Source: Acidobacteriota bacterium (GTDB lineage Bacteria > Acidobacteriota > Blastocatellia > Pyrinomonadales > Pyrinomonadaceae). Taken from it: a stretch of DNA of 57,133 nt. The position numbers were made by a program, and so were the translations under genes. Shown piece by piece: positions 17,393-26,726 of this stretch (position 1 is the stretch's first letter; every line of letters starts with the position of its first letter). The stretch covers positions 1-57,133 of the forward strand of contig JAEZIT010000091.1 in NCBI GenBank assembly GCA_023436495.1. Reading direction: 5' to 3'. The notes under the pieces were generated by a model. It saw only the letters and a program-made list of their open reading frames with translations, searched no databases and was not told where the DNA came from.

Positions 17393-18986
17393 TCGTCTCG
17401 ATTGTGTCGTTATTCGTCGGATTAAATGGGAACGACCAAAGAATTAACAGGATCACCGCAGCGATGAAAAACAGCGGCAGCGGCGTTGCGTCCTGCACGA
17501 AACCCATGCGTTCAAGGGTTGTTAGCCACGGCAATCGAAAGCCTTCGAGCGTTACGTGCCGAATTGATTCGAACACGCCGAATCCCTGTTCTACGTCGCG
17601 ATACATCACCAGGCACCAGGACCAATACGTCGCCATCGCCGTAATTAAAGCCGCCGGCAACTTCGGCATACGAATCAATACATTCGCGGCTAGGATAAAC
17701 ACAAAGGGCACGACCGGTACGATATGGCGGACACCTGTGCCAAACTGCATCCGGCCGTATTGGTTCGCGGAACAGAAAATGAAAAATAATAATGTGAATG
17801 CAGCAATAAAAATCAATTCTGGTTTTTCGAGCAGCCTGGTGTTCCTTCTTGCCCAAAGCGGAATTGCAAACACTAATAACAGGATCGGCGCGGAAGTAAA
17901 CAGGCCATACCGCATTCCAAATGCTGTCTCCAAAAGCAGATCCGTTGACGGCAGCGAAAATCCTCTGTAGCCGAGATCTGTGAAATTTGCCGGGGGCATG
18001 TAGCTCTGGGCCGGTAGGATCGGATTTCCGAAGCTGGACCATTGATACGCCATAAGGATCAAGCCGCAAATCGCTCCACCAGCGGCGAATCTGACGAGGG
18101 AAGAGAATCGACGGTCGTTCCCAGACGATTGCATCCATCTATACAAAGCGTAGCCGGCCAGTACGGCAGCGGCAACGATCCCGCTGTAATCCAACACGAC
18201 CGTAAATCCTGCGGCCAGCCCCGCAAGAAAATAAAATGGCTGACCCTCATCCTTTTTCCACGGCCGCCAGAGCAGCGCGAACGAAAACAAGGCGAAGTTC
18301 GCGAGTAGAACGTTTTGATTCAATTGTGCCGTTCGATAAAAGATCGGCGTCGCAAACGCGTAAATTAAACTGAGTGCCGCGGCGGTCCGCGTGCTGTGCG
18401 TTATCGAAGAAAAGACCCAGAACATTACGACCGCCCCGAACGCCGATATCGGAGCCATTGCGAAAACTGCCATTATTCCCGCTGCGAGACCGAACTTTAC
18501 ATCGAATCCTTTTTCACGGGCCACGCGGTAGAATTCGCGAGCCATGGGATAGATGCTGTTGTATTCGGCGTCCTGCCCAACGCCTTGTGCCGCGCGTGCC
18601 TGCTTTACGCGATCGATCAGCCGGTCGGTTACGGGCCGAAATAAAATGTACGGAACGGCCCCGATCATTGAAGCTCCCGGATTGTTATTAATGAACGAGC
18701 CACGCCCCATCAATTCAAAAATGTCGGGATGCAGTCCTGCATATTCGGAAACATCAAAACTCAGGTGGTCGCCGAGACTTAACGCCGGGTAGATCTCGCG
18801 GACGGTGTTCGTTGCGAAATGCAGGGCGAAGACCAGCCAGCATGTTAAGAAGATCCTGATCCCGACCGAGGTGGCCCGCGAGCGTCCAATTATGATCTCT
18901 GTTGTAGAAGTCTCCGCAATATACGAATTCGAAAGTCGGCCGTTGTGGCGAGTTTTGCTTCGGGTGGAAATCCTAAACGTGCTCAT
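17385..18986 (-). CDS. Unassigned polytopic membrane protein, GT-C-like
   Basis: Membrane protein of 533 residues with a hydrophobic segment near residue 45, an extracytoplasmic loop (about 60-150) containing LGDHLSFDVSEY, and then about ten more hydrophobic segments. The arrangement resembles GT-C glycosyltransferases, but I do not recognise a specific family. ATG 18986 is chosen because it forms a 4-nt ATGA overlap with the flippase stop; the frame stays open upstream, but that part only mirrors the flippase gene in another frame. Flanked by a flippase and GT39, it probably takes part in lipid-linked glycan transfer. Confidence 0.68.
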   Translation of the reverse strand: MSTFRISTRSKTRHNGRLSNSYIAETSTTEIIIGRSRATSVGIRIFLTCWLVFALHFATNTVREIYPALSLGDHLSFDVSEYAGLHPDIFELMGRGSFINNNPGASMIGAVPYILFRPVTDRLIDRVKQARAAQGVGQDAEYNSIYPMAREFYRVAREKGFDVKFGLAAGIMAVFAMAPISAFGAVVMFWVFSSITHSTRTAAALSLIYAFATPIFYRTAQLNQNVLLANFALFSFALLWRPWKKDEGQPFYFLAGLAAGFTVVLDYSGIVAAAVLAGYALYRWMQSSGNDRRFSSLVRFAAGGAICGLILMAYQWSSFGNPILPAQSYMPPANFTDLGYRGFSLPSTDLLLETAFGMRYGLFTSAPILLLVFAIPLWARRNTRLLEKPELIFIAAFTLLFFIFCSANQYGRMQFGTGVRHIVPVVPFVFILAANVLIRMPKLPAALITAMATYWSWCLVMYRDVEQGFGVFESIRHVTLEGFRLPWLTTLERMGFVQDATPLPLFFIAAVILLILWSFPFNPTNNDTIETNV

Positions 18987-20245
18987 TGGGGAACCTCGGC
19001 GGCGTTTGAGAGTCCGGGGTTTTCGTTCGATATAACTAACAGGCGATAGGCGAGGAGCCATGACGACGCCAGGACTACAAATTCGGCACCAAGTAGTCCG
19101 GCGGCTGCCCAGTATACGCCGCCGTAAAAGTATCCTGCAGGAACTAGAATGAGGGCGGCGATTGCTCCGAATCCAGCCGTCAGCATCTCGGCGTTTTGGC
19201 GGCCGGCTGCGATCAATCCGAACCGGAAATGGCCGCTTACCGCAGCGAAAACGCATATCCCGGCCATAATCTGGAGTGCGGGGCCGCCGGCTGAAAATTG
19301 GCTGCCGTACACAAAGGTCATAGTGAAGGAAGCACCTGCGACCCAAACTATCGCTACAGCCAAGCTGGCCGGAACGACCAATTTTAGCGACCTCGAAATG
19401 ATTGCTGACATTTCCGCGAATCCTTTGACCCAAGAGCGCGATAACGTCGGAAGCAGATTGAAGTAATAAAGCCAAACAAAGGTATGGACAGCGATCAATA
19501 TTCGCATCGCTCCCGCGAAATAGCCGGTATCTTCGCTGGTGGCAACCAAGCCGAGAATCATCGTTGCGCCAAACATCTTGGTCACCCAGAACATTTGACT
19601 GATCCCGATCGGAACACCTTCCCGAAAAAGCCGGGCGGACAAATGCGGCCGAGGTAAGTCGAGTCCGCCAAAAACGCGTCGTATGCTCCAAATACCAAAT
19701 AATGCGGCGGCGGCAACTCCCGCGGACTCGGCGGCACCAACTATAATTAGATCGCCTGAGACGCGGACAAAAAGAAAAACGACCGTAGCGAACACAGACT
19801 GACGGATGACCTGTATGGCAGCGGCGTACCGCATCATGTCATGGCCTTGAAACACCCACTGAAAAAGAAACGGGAGTCCCACGAGGCTAAGCCCATAGAC
19901 CAGTAAAAGATTTCGTATCACAGGTTGGGCCGAAAACGTCGTCAGGAAGAGAATCAAAATAATAATACAAAAAGCCGAAAGCAGGCTGCGGGCGGTTACG
20001 ATCTCTGATAAGAGCCGCGACGTATCCGCAGGATTCCTTGCTATTTCTCGGGCACCGTAGGAACTGAATCCCTGATCGATGACAAGGCTGACGCACATGA
20101 TAACCGCTGCCACCCATTCAATTGTGCCGAAGCCGGCCGGGCCGAGAAGTCTAGCCAGGTAGGCAAATGCGGCGAACGTGATGACCTTACTCACCGTTTC
20201 TGCCGCAGCCAGGATTCCAAAATTTTTTAGGATCGAGATCGTCAA
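18983..20245 (-). CDS. Polysaccharide flippase (Wzx/MOP superfamily)
   Basis: Membrane protein of 420 residues with 12 or so hydrophobic segments in the pattern of oligosaccharide flippases. The start MTISILKNFGILAAAETVSK with LARLLGPAGFGTIEW is the classic Wzx/RfbX N-terminus. It should flip undecaprenyl-PP-linked repeat units across the inner membrane. It overlaps its neighbours by 4 nt on both sides (ATGA), placing it firmly in the minus-strand operon. It is the only flippase in the window, so it may also serve the operon at 27279-57133. Confidence 0.88.
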   Translation of the reverse strand: MTISILKNFGILAAAETVSKVITFAAFAYLARLLGPAGFGTIEWVAAVIMCVSLVIDQGFSSYGAREIARNPADTSRLLSEIVTARSLLSAFCIIILILFLTTFSAQPVIRNLLLVYGLSLVGLPFLFQWVFQGHDMMRYAAAIQVIRQSVFATVVFLFVRVSGDLIIVGAAESAGVAAAALFGIWSIRRVFGGLDLPRPHLSARLFREGVPIGISQMFWVTKMFGATMILGLVATSEDTGYFAGAMRILIAVHTFVWLYYFNLLPTLSRSWVKGFAEMSAIISRSLKLVVPASLAVAIVWVAGASFTMTFVYGSQFSAGGPALQIMAGICVFAAVSGHFRFGLIAAGRQNAEMLTAGFGAIAALILVPAGYFYGGVYWAAAGLLGAEFVVLASSWLLAYRLLVISNENPGLSNAAEVPQ

Positions 20246-21201
20246 TGCCCAGGTAATGCCGATTCCGTCTGCCTATACAAAGGCCCGCCTATGATGTAGC
20301 CGGCCAATTCACCGAGTGACCATGAGGCGGCGAGGATCGTCATGATCGGTAAAGTTGCGGCTATTTTAACCACAGATCGCCGCTGACGGATCATATGCCC
20401 GGCGGCACGCAATGTCAGGAGCAGTGGAAGAAGGACCGATCCCGCAATGAAAAATAACCTATGTGAAAAGCTAAAATGTTCAACACGCGTTTCTGCGAAA
20501 AGCCGTCCCCATGCGTAACGCTCGTGGACGGCCTGCATCAATGGAATCGACGGACGTTCCTGATACATTACCGCCCGTTCGTCTAGAAACAGCTTGCTCC
20601 CACGTTCCATTAGTGTCCAATGTAGCGTCGTTTCGTGGTAGATTCCGTTCCAGATGTCACGGTTACCATCTAGCGCTCGGCGCTTATAACTGACATTTAC
20701 GTCGGAAACATAGTTGACGACCCGGCTTTTGAACGGTCGACCGTACCGGCCAAAATCGAGGTAGTACACTGCCCAATTCAAAGGGCTGTCGATGTTGTTT
20801 TCGATGGCTCCGCCGATCACATCGTATGGTTGATTGTGAATCTCCAATAATTTTTTGCACCAATCGTTTGCCGGCTGTGCGTGATCTTCAGCCAACGCAA
20901 TGATCTTCCCTTTAGCAACCCCGAGCCCCACAGCCCGGCGGCGATCAAACAACCTGTGGCGGCCGAGCGGTGTTTGGTTCTCGTTCCCCAGACTTTCGCC
21001 GACGTACTGGAACAAGACGTTCGGAAATTCCCCCGCAAGCGCGGTTACGTCTTTTATGTATAGGTCATAGGGAACGATCACTTCGGTGGTATCGGGATCT
21101 AGTTGAGGCTGAAGCGAGGTGAGGAATCCACGCAGTGCCTTTGTCCCGCTTACCACAATGACAACAACTGATAGTTCGATTCTATTTTCTGCTTCGTTCA
21201 T
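20242..21201 (-). CDS. Glycosyltransferase family 2 with C-terminal membrane segments
   Basis: Protein of 319 residues and first gene of the minus-strand operon. Its N-terminus (LSVVVIVVSGTKALRGFLTS) is a somewhat diverged GT2 start. The ALAEDHAQP region occupies the place of the DxD metal site. Two hydrophobic segments at about 245-305 anchor it in the membrane. Its stop overlaps the flippase ATG by 4 nt. The donor and acceptor are unknown. The divergent gap at 21202-21713 probably holds its promoter. Confidence 0.75.
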   Translation of the reverse strand: MNEAENRIELSVVVIVVSGTKALRGFLTSLQPQLDPDTTEVIVPYDLYIKDVTALAGEFPNVLFQYVGESLGNENQTPLGRHRLFDRRRAVGLGVAKGKIIALAEDHAQPANDWCKKLLEIHNQPYDVIGGAIENNIDSPLNWAVYYLDFGRYGRPFKSRVVNYVSDVNVSYKRRALDGNRDIWNGIYHETTLHWTLMERGSKLFLDERAVMYQERPSIPLMQAVHERYAWGRLFAETRVEHFSFSHRLFFIAGSVLLPLLLTLRAAGHMIRQRRSVVKIAATLPIMTILAASWSLGELAGYIIGGPLYRQTESALPGH

Positions 21202-21713
21202 TGACTGGTACGCTGATATCGGTCGTCACGGTCAAGCGCGGCTTTGGAACTTAAAACACAGATCGGCGCCATTGGCGGACTTGGCGCCAATTTTACCCAT
21301 AATGGGAAACCGCTGGTTCGCGGCACTTTATTGATCTGCATTAGCGAGATTTGGCTTGCAGAGAAATATAGGTTCGATTCGGCCATTGATACATCGGAAA
21401 AACCGACTAATTGCTTCAGCCTTTTGGCTCATTTTGACTAAGTGTTAGATGCCGAAACTAACGGCAAGAATCTAATAGAAACGACTTGTGGCGGCGTTCA
21501 AATCAACGAAAGCCCAATTAAAACTGCATCGTTAACACGCGAGCCACCAGGGAAAACAAAAAGACACTTTCGGAAAGATGATGGCACAAATGTGTGGTGC
21601 GTCCGAGCTTAGTTCATCCGTTTGATCGATTGATTACTATCTTTTTCGCTGATGCGTTACAAATGCCCGCGGAGTAGTGTCTATTCTAAAATAATTACGT
21701 GAAATTTGGGGGC
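21202..21713. promoter_or_regulatory. Divergent intergenic control region (512 bp)
   Basis: No gene is convincing here. It separates the minus-strand operon (first ATG at 21201) from the plus-strand genes beginning at 21714. Two palindromes stand out near the minus-strand side: TTGGCGCCAA (21281-21290) and CCCATAATGGG (21296-21306). A third, looser GGCGCC lies at 21265-21270. These may be operator sites. A TATTCT-like -10 near 21682 could serve the plus-strand genes, but no -35 at good spacing is clear. Confidence 0.5.
21281..21306. promoter_or_regulatory. Pair of perfect palindromes, possible operator
   Basis: A 10-bp palindrome (TTGGCGCCAA, 21281-21290) is followed after 5 nt by an 11-bp one (CCCATAATGGG, 21296-21306). 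They lie 80-105 nt upstream of the GT2 start at 21201, a sensible place for a repressor or activator site. On the minus strand TAAAAT directly after TATGGG could be part of a -10 element. No binding protein is encoded in the window. Confidence 0.3.
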
Positions 21714-21788
21714 ATGAAACAGGCTGCCAGGCGTATTGCAATAAGCATTAACCCGTGCCTCTGCAAACGCAAATTCAATGTTCGATGA
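21714..21788 (+). CDS. Possible 24-residue leader ORF coupled to the deacetylase
   Basis: ATG at 21714 follows a run of five G, though with only 1 nt spacing, which is tight for a ribosome site. It opens a 24-codon frame whose TGA (21786-21788) overlaps the deacetylase ATG (21785) as ATGA. The peptide is basic and contains a PCLC motif. It may be a translational-coupling leader rather than a functional protein. No conservation data are available to me. Confidence 0.35.
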   Translation: MKQAARRIAISINPCLCKRKFNVR

Positions 21789-22558
21789 AGCAGGATGGCC
21801 AATCAAAAGCGACTATATTGACCTATCATTCAATCGATGACAGCGGATCGGTGATCTCTACTTCGCGCTTCATATTCGAGCGCCAGATGCGAGAATTGCA
21901 CGATCGCGGGTATCGCGTTTTGCCGCTGCGAACGGTTGCCGACGCACTTAGGACGAGGCAGGCGCTGCCGGATAAAGTAGTGGCCCTGACGTTTGATGAC
22001 GGATTCCAGAATTTTCGAACGACCGCCTTTCCAATACTAGAAAAATATGGTTTTCCGTCGACTGTGTTTCTTGTTTCAGGATATGCCGGCAAAACGAACG
22101 ACTGGGATGACAATCCGCCGAATATTCCCCGACAGGAAATGCTTTCATGGCAAGAAGTCGAGGAATTGTCACGGTCAGGAGTCGAATTCGGAGCCCACAC
22201 GGTGAGTCATCGGGATCTGACAGCAATTACCCATGCCGACGCCAAAAGGGAAATGGCTGATTCAAAGGCCGAGATAGAAGCCCGAATAGGTCGCGAAGTG
22301 ACGCAGTTTGCCTATCCGTACGGAACATGCACCGGACCGGTCAAGCATATCGCTTCCGAACTATTTGATGCGGCATACGGAACACGATTAGGAAGAGCGA
22401 CGGCTGATGGCGACATGCACTCGATCGAGCGCGTCGACACATTTTATCTAAAGAGCGAACGCATTTTCGGTTCGATCGATCTCGGTTCTTTTGACCTCTT
22501 CTTAAGATTCCGGCAGACACTTAGAAATATTAAGAGAATCGCCGCCGGTATTAGCTGA
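21785..22558 (+). CDS. Polysaccharide deacetylase (NodB homology, CE4)
   Basis: About 257 residues from ATG 21785. CE4 motifs are TFDDGF (catalytic and metal Asp at 71-72), HTVSH (metal His at 138 and 142) and QFAYPYG. These enzymes remove N- or O-acetyl groups from glycans with a divalent metal. No clear signal peptide is visible, so it may act in the cytoplasm on lipid-linked or nucleotide precursors, or be exported another way. I prefer ATG 21785 (ATGA overlap with the leader ORF) over the in-frame GTG at 21755; neither has a good Shine-Dalgarno. It opens the plus-strand gene group. Confidence 0.87.
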   Translation: MKQDGQSKATILTYHSIDDSGSVISTSRFIFERQMRELHDRGYRVLPLRTVADALRTRQALPDKVVALTFDDGFQNFRTTAFPILEKYGFPSTVFLVSGYAGKTNDWDDNPPNIPRQEMLSWQEVEELSRSGVEFGAHTVSHRDLTAITHADAKREMADSKAEIEARIGREVTQFAYPYGTCTGPVKHIASELFDAAYGTRLGRATADGDMHSIERVDTFYLKSERIFGSIDLGSFDLFLRFRQTLRNIKRIAAGIS

Positions 22559-22586
22559 TACCGCTCGATCCTACGAGGTGTGAATA

Positions 22587-23672
22587 ATGTCCTTACTCTC
22601 CAGAATTGAACGTCATACAAGGCTAACACTGCTTGCCGCGAGCGAGCGCAAGCGGCAGACACCACCTTTTATGATCATTTTTATAAATTCGATCTGTAAC
22701 CTAACCTGTGAGCATTGCTTTTACTGGAAGAACCTGAACCAGCGAAACGACTTGACCTTCGAAGAATTTGAGCGATTGTCGCAGGATTTAGGCGAATTCG
22801 AAAATCTGAATCTATCGGGTGGTGAGCCGTTTATTCGTGCGGATTTTGCGGAGATCTGCGGCCTTTTTATTAATAACAATAGAGTAAAGAACATTTACGT
22901 TCCGACGAACGGATATTTCACAGAACGAACCGAACGCTCACTAAGAAAGGTCCTCGAAAATTCGTCACTCGACCTCTTTGTCTGTGAGATTTCGCTGGAT
23001 GGAATGCCCGAATATCACAATCGATTTCGCGGGAACCCCCGATCGTTTGAGAAGGCTATGGAAACCTACCAAATGTTGGAGGCTCTGCAGAAGGAGGATG
23101 AACGATTACGTATTCACTCGAACACCGTCGCGATGGGCGAGAACATGGATGAGATCTGGGAATTGACCGAGTATCTGCACGATAACTGCCCTGCTATGGA
23201 GCATCACAACCTGGCGATCATTCGTGGAGACCGAAAAAACCCCTCGCTGCAGGGACCTCATCTCCAAAAATACAAAGATCTATACCGACATGTTGCTCAG
23301 GTGTGGAGTGACCGAGAAAAGAACCGGTTCGGCGCCAGCGTTGAGCCGATGCTGCAATGGGCGAAGGTGAAGACGATTGAGTCAGAATCCCAATTCGTGC
23401 CGTGCAAGGCCGGAGTGCTGACAGGTGTGATCTACGCAAACGGCGACGTTAGCGTCTGCGAACAGCACTTTCCGCTAGGTAATCTTCGTGATCGAAGTTT
23501 CTTTGATATCTGGGATTCGGACGAAGCTAACAATTTGCGAGAGCAGATACGAGAAAAAAAATGTTATTGCACAAACGAAGTTTTTATGTGGTCGAGCATC
23601 GTTTTTCAGCCTGTCCAATTAACGCGGGCGATCATTGGTGCTAAACGCGAAAAGGCGAAAGCAGGAGCGTAA
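22587..23672 (+). CDS. Radical SAM/SPASM-type protein
   Basis: Protein of 361 residues with the cluster motif C37-x3-C41-x2-C44 (SICNLTCEHC), NLSGGEP as the SAM-binding GGE motif, and a C-terminal cysteine set (VPCKAG, VSVCEQHFPLGN, KKCYCTNE) like a SPASM auxiliary-cluster domain. AGGTG lies 6 nt before the ATG. SPASM enzymes modify peptides or sugars; here, beside a deacetylase and glycosyltransferases and without a precursor peptide gene, a carbohydrate substrate is more likely. That is inference. The 3' end is followed closely by GT2. Confidence 0.83.
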   Translation: MSLLSRIERHTRLTLLAASERKRQTPPFMIIFINSICNLTCEHCFYWKNLNQRNDLTFEEFERLSQDLGEFENLNLSGGEPFIRADFAEICGLFINNNRVKNIYVPTNGYFTERTERSLRKVLENSSLDLFVCEISLDGMPEYHNRFRGNPRSFEKAMETYQMLEALQKEDERLRIHSNTVAMGENMDEIWELTEYLHDNCPAMEHHNLAIIRGDRKNPSLQGPHLQKYKDLYRHVAQVWSDREKNRFGASVEPMLQWAKVKTIESESQFVPCKAGVLTGVIYANGDVSVCEQHFPLGNLRDRSFFDIWDSDEANNLREQIREKKCYCTNEVFMWSSIVFQPVQLTRAIIGAKREKAKAGA

Positions 23673-23703
23673 TAGGAGCGCTTCGGGCCACCAAAGCCTT
23701 CAA

Positions 23704-24750
23704 ATGGTATCGGACAAAGAACAAATGGAAGTGAAAATGTCAGTTATCGTTCCCGTTTATAACGGCGAACGGTTCTTGCATAAGTGCCTGGATGCGATAG
23801 TAAGCTCGAAATGCAGGGATTTTGAGCTGATCGTTGTAGATGATTGTTCGACCGATTCGAGCGCTGGGATCGCGGCGGCCAAAGAAGCACGCGTTTTGAA
23901 GACAGAACGGCAGTCCGGACCGGGCTCCGCTCGCAACTTGGCTGCTAAAACCGCAAAGGGGGAAATCTTGATGTTCGTCGACGCCGACGTCGTGATCAAG
24001 CCGGAAACGCTGGGGCTGGTGGCGGCCGCATTTGATCGGGAGTATGAAATCTCTGCACTATTTGGATCGTACGACGATACACCGGCTGAGCCAAACTTTC
24101 TTTCCCAGTATAAGAATCTTTACCATCACTACGTTCACCAAACATCAAATCGGGAAGCATCTACATTCTGGGCCGGATTAGGAGCGGTAAAGCGGGATGT
24201 TTTTTTGGACGTGGGTGGATTCGATTGCGTGAAGTACGCCGTGCCTTCGATCGAAGATATCGAACTCGGCGCCCGGCTAAAGGAATCTGGGCACATTATA
24301 CGGCTCGACCCTTCGATCCAGGCGACTCACTTGAAAATGTGGAAGCCGTGGTCTCTGATTCGCACCGATGTATTTTGCCGTGCGATCCCTTGGACCAAGC
24401 TGATGGTTTCGGGAAATGGCGTAGTGAACGACTTGAACCTGAAAGTAAGTGATCGTCTTAGCGCAGTTAGCGTTGGTCTTATGGCAATATGCCTACCTCT
24501 CGCGTTGTGGAAACCGATGTTCCTGATTTTGTTCGCTCTCCTAATTATGTTCATGATCGTTCTGAACCGAAGGATCATTGCCTTCTTTGCAGAAAAGAGA
24601 GGAATAATTTTCGCGCTTCTCACCGTGCCATGGCAGGCCCTTTATTACTTCTATAGCGGGACCGTCTTTGTCATTTGTTGGGCGCAGCATTATCTCTTTC
24701 GAATTTTGCGGCCGAATGCCGCAAGCGGCCTCAACCGTGGTACGAACTAG
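23704..24750 (+). CDS. Glycosyltransferase family 2, membrane-anchored
   Basis: GT-A enzyme of about 348 residues. It has MSVIVPVYNGERFL, LIVVDDCSTDSS and the DxD motif FVDADVVIKPE. ED (IEDIELGARL) later is the probable catalytic base region, and hydrophobic segments at about 260-340 anchor it in the membrane. The frame is open further upstream to 23635, inside the radical SAM gene, so I take the first ATG after that gene's stop. ATG 23737, with GGAAG a few bases ahead, is a good alternative and still includes the whole domain. Confidence 0.82.
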   Translation: MVSDKEQMEVKMSVIVPVYNGERFLHKCLDAIVSSKCRDFELIVVDDCSTDSSAGIAAAKEARVLKTERQSGPGSARNLAAKTAKGEILMFVDADVVIKPETLGLVAAAFDREYEISALFGSYDDTPAEPNFLSQYKNLYHHYVHQTSNREASTFWAGLGAVKRDVFLDVGGFDCVKYAVPSIEDIELGARLKESGHIIRLDPSIQATHLKMWKPWSLIRTDVFCRAIPWTKLMVSGNGVVNDLNLKVSDRLSAVSVGLMAICLPLALWKPMFLILFALLIMFMIVLNRRIIAFFAEKRGIIFALLTVPWQALYYFYSGTVFVICWAQHYLFRILRPNAASGLNRGTN

Positions 24751-24764
24751 CCTGTTTTTGATTT

Positions 24765-26432
24765 ATGTCTGTTGTTTCGCCTCACACTCCCGATGCTCAT
24801 GGGGCTAAATTCTTAATAGGAATTACGGTCCTGGCATTTTGTCTTCGATTTCTGCTGATACCAAATGATGCTCTGATCAACGGTGACGGAGTATATTACG
24901 CGACGCTGGGAATGAAATTCGCCCAAGGTGATCTGATCGGGGCGGTCAGCGCTTATTGGGCACCACTTTACCCGATCCTCATTGGAGCGGCTTCGATCGT
25001 GTTCCAAGATCCGGAATTGAGCGGGCGAATGATATCGGTGATCGCAGGGTCGGCTTTAGTACTTCCCAGCTTTTTTTTGTTCCGTCGCCTTTTCGGGATC
25101 CGTCATGCATATATTGGCACGGTTCTGGTTGTGTTCCATCCTTTGCTTGTGAAGTCATCTGGCTGGGTCATGACCGAGTCTCTGTACACGTTGATCTTCA
25201 CGACGCTGGTGTTTGCATTATGGACGGCATTGAACAGCGACGATAAGACGCTCTATTGGGCAATTGGACTACTGTTGGGCACCGCCTATTTAACGAAGCC
25301 TGAGGCGATCGGTTTTTTCGGATTGACGGTCGTCTTGATCGCTATAAAATCCATCATCGACCGCAGGGTGCCGGCCAGAAGTTCACTGGCCGTAGCTATG
25401 GTCGTTCTTGGCGGATTTGCTGTTATGTTTGTGCCCTACGTGGTTGTGTTAAAGGCGAAAACTGGACATTGGACCATAAGCGACAAGATAATGACAAATG
25501 CTCCGATCACCGACGAAAAAGCAGGTCCGGAGAAGTCACTTCTGAAGCTCATGGATAATAGGCAGATCACGTTTCAGGACAAGCTTTGGGGGGATAGATA
25601 CGAATTTGATAGCTTCAATACGCAGGCATCCGAAAATGTAGTGGAGCCGACGGCCCCGGAGAAACGCGATCTATCCGTCGACATTTCTATCTTCACCGAA
25701 GGGTTTGTCTACTTGCATCTATACAAACAAATAAGAAACTACCTTCCAGCAATTCTTCCGCCGGTCTTGGCTTTATTTACGGCCCTGGGGTTGATAGGTG
25801 CTCTGGCAAATAGCGAATTCCGGATTCGAGCCGGTTTTCTACTACTCTTGATCGCCTCGACGATCGGTGGTTACGCAGTAACCGTGATCGAGTTCCGATA
25901 TTTATTTGCATTGATTCCAATCTTCTTGATCTTCACGGCGAACGGCGTCGTGATGACGTCCAATTTGGTCAAGGGACTTCTGGCACGGATGGAGTTCACG
26001 GCGTTGTCATCACGGTCGAGCGCGATCTGTATGACTGTGACCTTTGTAGCGCTACTTGCTTTCACTCCGATATTCGCGAGAGAGTTTAAACCCCTGCGAA
26101 TCACGGATGCGGCCTTTGAGGAACGAACCGCGGGGCTTTGGATTCGCGAGAACTCAGTTAAAGAAAGTCCAATAATAATCTCGTCGAGCGCAACCGTTGC
26201 TTTCTATGCCCGCGGCAAGCATCTCTTCCTACCCGATGAGGATGTTAAGACTATTATCGATCATGCGATTCGAAGAGATGCAGATTTTATTGTTATCAGC
26301 AAACGACGGCAAAAAACAAACGCCGCCCGGCTGTTTGACGAATTTGAAAATGGACAATACGGGATTGAATTAGCCTTAAAGGACGACGAATATCCGGGTT
26401 TCGAGATCTACGTTTTTAGGCTGATCAAATGA
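24765..26432 (+). CDS. GT39-like membrane glycosyltransferase
   Basis: Polytopic membrane protein of 555 residues. The first periplasmic loop has LINGDGVYYATLG, where the Asp matches the catalytic acidic position of ArnT/PMT enzymes. YLTKPEAIGFF follows mid-protein, and a soluble C-terminal domain starts at about 450. It likely transfers a sugar from a polyprenyl-phosphate donor in the periplasm. It is the last intact gene of the plus-strand group, 14 nt after GT2. No clear terminator follows. The donor and acceptor are unknown. Confidence 0.8.
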   Translation: MSVVSPHTPDAHGAKFLIGITVLAFCLRFLLIPNDALINGDGVYYATLGMKFAQGDLIGAVSAYWAPLYPILIGAASIVFQDPELSGRMISVIAGSALVLPSFFLFRRLFGIRHAYIGTVLVVFHPLLVKSSGWVMTESLYTLIFTTLVFALWTALNSDDKTLYWAIGLLLGTAYLTKPEAIGFFGLTVVLIAIKSIIDRRVPARSSLAVAMVVLGGFAVMFVPYVVVLKAKTGHWTISDKIMTNAPITDEKAGPEKSLLKLMDNRQITFQDKLWGDRYEFDSFNTQASENVVEPTAPEKRDLSVDISIFTEGFVYLHLYKQIRNYLPAILPPVLALFTALGLIGALANSEFRIRAGFLLLLIASTIGGYAVTVIEFRYLFALIPIFLIFTANGVVMTSNLVKGLLARMEFTALSSRSSAICMTVTFVALLAFTPIFAREFKPLRITDAAFEERTAGLWIRENSVKESPIIISSSATVAFYARGKHLFLPDEDVKTIIDHAIRRDADFIVISKRRQKTNAARLFDEFENGQYGIELALKDDEYPGFEIYVFRLIK

Positions 26433-26726
26433 TCGAAGGTACTCTCCCGACACTTCATTAATCATCAAGAATTTCCTTCGGCAGAGCGAGCGGAGGAACG
26501 AACGGTTTCTCCGTATCAAATCCGGATAGTTAGCGCAGATTGTTGCGCAGAGGCGCAGGACAGGCGACTCTAGCCGCAGTCCGTTCGGTAAACATCAATA
26601 CGAAGATTTCTCCCTCCCGAGCAAAGATTGAATTCTTAAGATGGGTCAGCCCTCAAGTATATCTATCCCCGTAGTGTTCTTTGGGGACTATTAGCCGCCG
26701 GAAATAACGAAGGAGGTTGATTCAAT
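26433..26726. other. Non-coding gap after GT39
   Basis: No supported gene in these 294 bases. It includes CCCC-12 nt-GGGG (about 26667-26686), a possible weak hairpin, and ends in a very strong ribosome site, AAGGAGG at 26710-26716, serving the decayed frame that follows. Confidence 0.5.

Noticed and set aside
18987..19691. N-terminal extension of the membrane protein gene at 17385
   Set aside because: The extra 235 codons are Arg/Ser-rich and lie entirely over the flippase gene; ATG 18986 gives a 4-nt overlap and a sensible protein.
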